The translations under genes and the position numbers were made by a program. A stretch of 6,502 nucleotides of DNA, taken from the NCBI GenBank assembly GCA_937934465.1, contig CALGZO010000116.1, positions 1-6,502 on the forward strand, in the 5' to 3' direction. Numbering within the stretch: the stretch's first letter is position 1; the number at the start of each line of letters is the position of its first letter. Below are positions 6,373-6,502 of the stretch, one piece after another. The notes under the pieces were generated by a model. The model did no database searches and was not told the DNA's origin. It saw nothing but the letters and a program-made list of their open reading frames with translations. This DNA comes from an uncultured Fimbriimonadales bacterium. Its GTDB lineage: Bacteria; Armatimonadota; Fimbriimonadia; Fimbriimonadales; GBS-DC.

Positions 6373-6502
6373 CTAAGCGTCTGCGGCGGGTATGGCGGCG
6401 CCGTTCTCGGAGGTGGGGTCAGCGGCGGGCGCGACAGCGGCGCAGCCTGCCTCGCCTGAGAGAGGCTCTAATGCTTGCAAGTGCGTCAGCAGCAGGGCGC
6501 GC
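6373..6502 (-). CDS. C-terminal end of an unidentified protein (cut by window edge)
   Basis: A frame on the - strand is open from the right edge to a TAG at 6373-6375, giving 42 residues. It begins with a leucine-rich amphipathic stretch (RALLLTHLQALEPL) and ends in an Ala/Pro-rich, probably unstructured tail (AAVAPAADPTSENG and onwards). I do not recognise the family. It is on the same strand as the decarboxylase-like gene and ends 35 bases before it, which suits an operon. The opposite strand also has an open frame from an ATG at 6392 to the edge, so the coding strand is not certain; the match with the strand of the neighbouring genes and the short gap favour this reading. Confidence 0.5.
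   Translation of the reverse strand, partial: RALLLTHLQALEPLSGEAGCAAVAPAADPTSENGAAIPAADA

Noticed and set aside
6392..6502. Open frame on the + strand from ATG to the right edge
   Set aside because: It overlaps the - strand frame that fits the strand of the neighbouring genes; low-complexity Ala/Ser/Gly content and no clear ribosome binding site. It cannot be fully excluded without more sequence.

Overview
The window is GC-rich, gene-dense bacterial DNA, roughly 60-65% G+C by eye. It holds one gene on the + strand that enters from the left edge. A run of four complete genes on the - strand converges on it, and a probable fifth - strand gene is cut by the right edge. No stretch longer than about 50 bases lacks a coding region. 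I see no rRNA, tRNA, CRISPR array, insertion sequence or phage gene. The lineage cannot be fixed from the sequence. A NarI/HdrD-type fusion, a phasin/ABC1-kinase pair and GTG use would suit a non-proteobacterial group such as Armatimonadota, Chloroflexota or Deinococcota, but that is a low-confidence inference.

Left part (1-1359, +): the C-terminal 452 residues of a membrane-bound iron-sulfur oxidoreductase. It shows the last heme-bearing helix of a NarI-like cytochrome b domain, two [4Fe-4S] ferredoxin motifs and two HdrD/GlcF-type cysteine-rich (CCG) domains. Such fusions carry electrons between a soluble donor (for example an electron-transfer flavoprotein) and the quinone pool. An 18-base gap with a weak hairpin separates it from the convergent gene.

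Middle (1378-3357, -): a short phasin-like helical protein followed, 3 bases later, by a UbiB/ABC1 atypical kinase. The kinase has two C-terminal membrane helices, and its ribosome binding site lies over the end of the phasin gene. A perfect TATAAT hexamer and a strong GGAGGG ribosome binding site precede the phasin, so the pair looks like its own transcription unit.

Right part (3407-6502, -): a pyrimidine-nucleoside phosphorylase (nucleoside salvage) with a GTG start and a -10-like hexamer so close that the mRNA may be leaderless. Upstream of it is a thiamine-diphosphate enzyme closest in layout to benzoylformate decarboxylase, but altered at three active-site positions. Upstream of that is the Ala/Pro-rich tail of an unidentified protein.

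The - strand genes lie close together (gaps of 3, 49, 39 and 35 bases) and could be partly co-transcribed, but their functions do not form one obvious pathway. The kinase and the membrane Fe-S protein share a possible link through quinone metabolism. I see no clearly new multi-gene system. The decarboxylase-like enzyme with its remodelled active site is the most interesting item.
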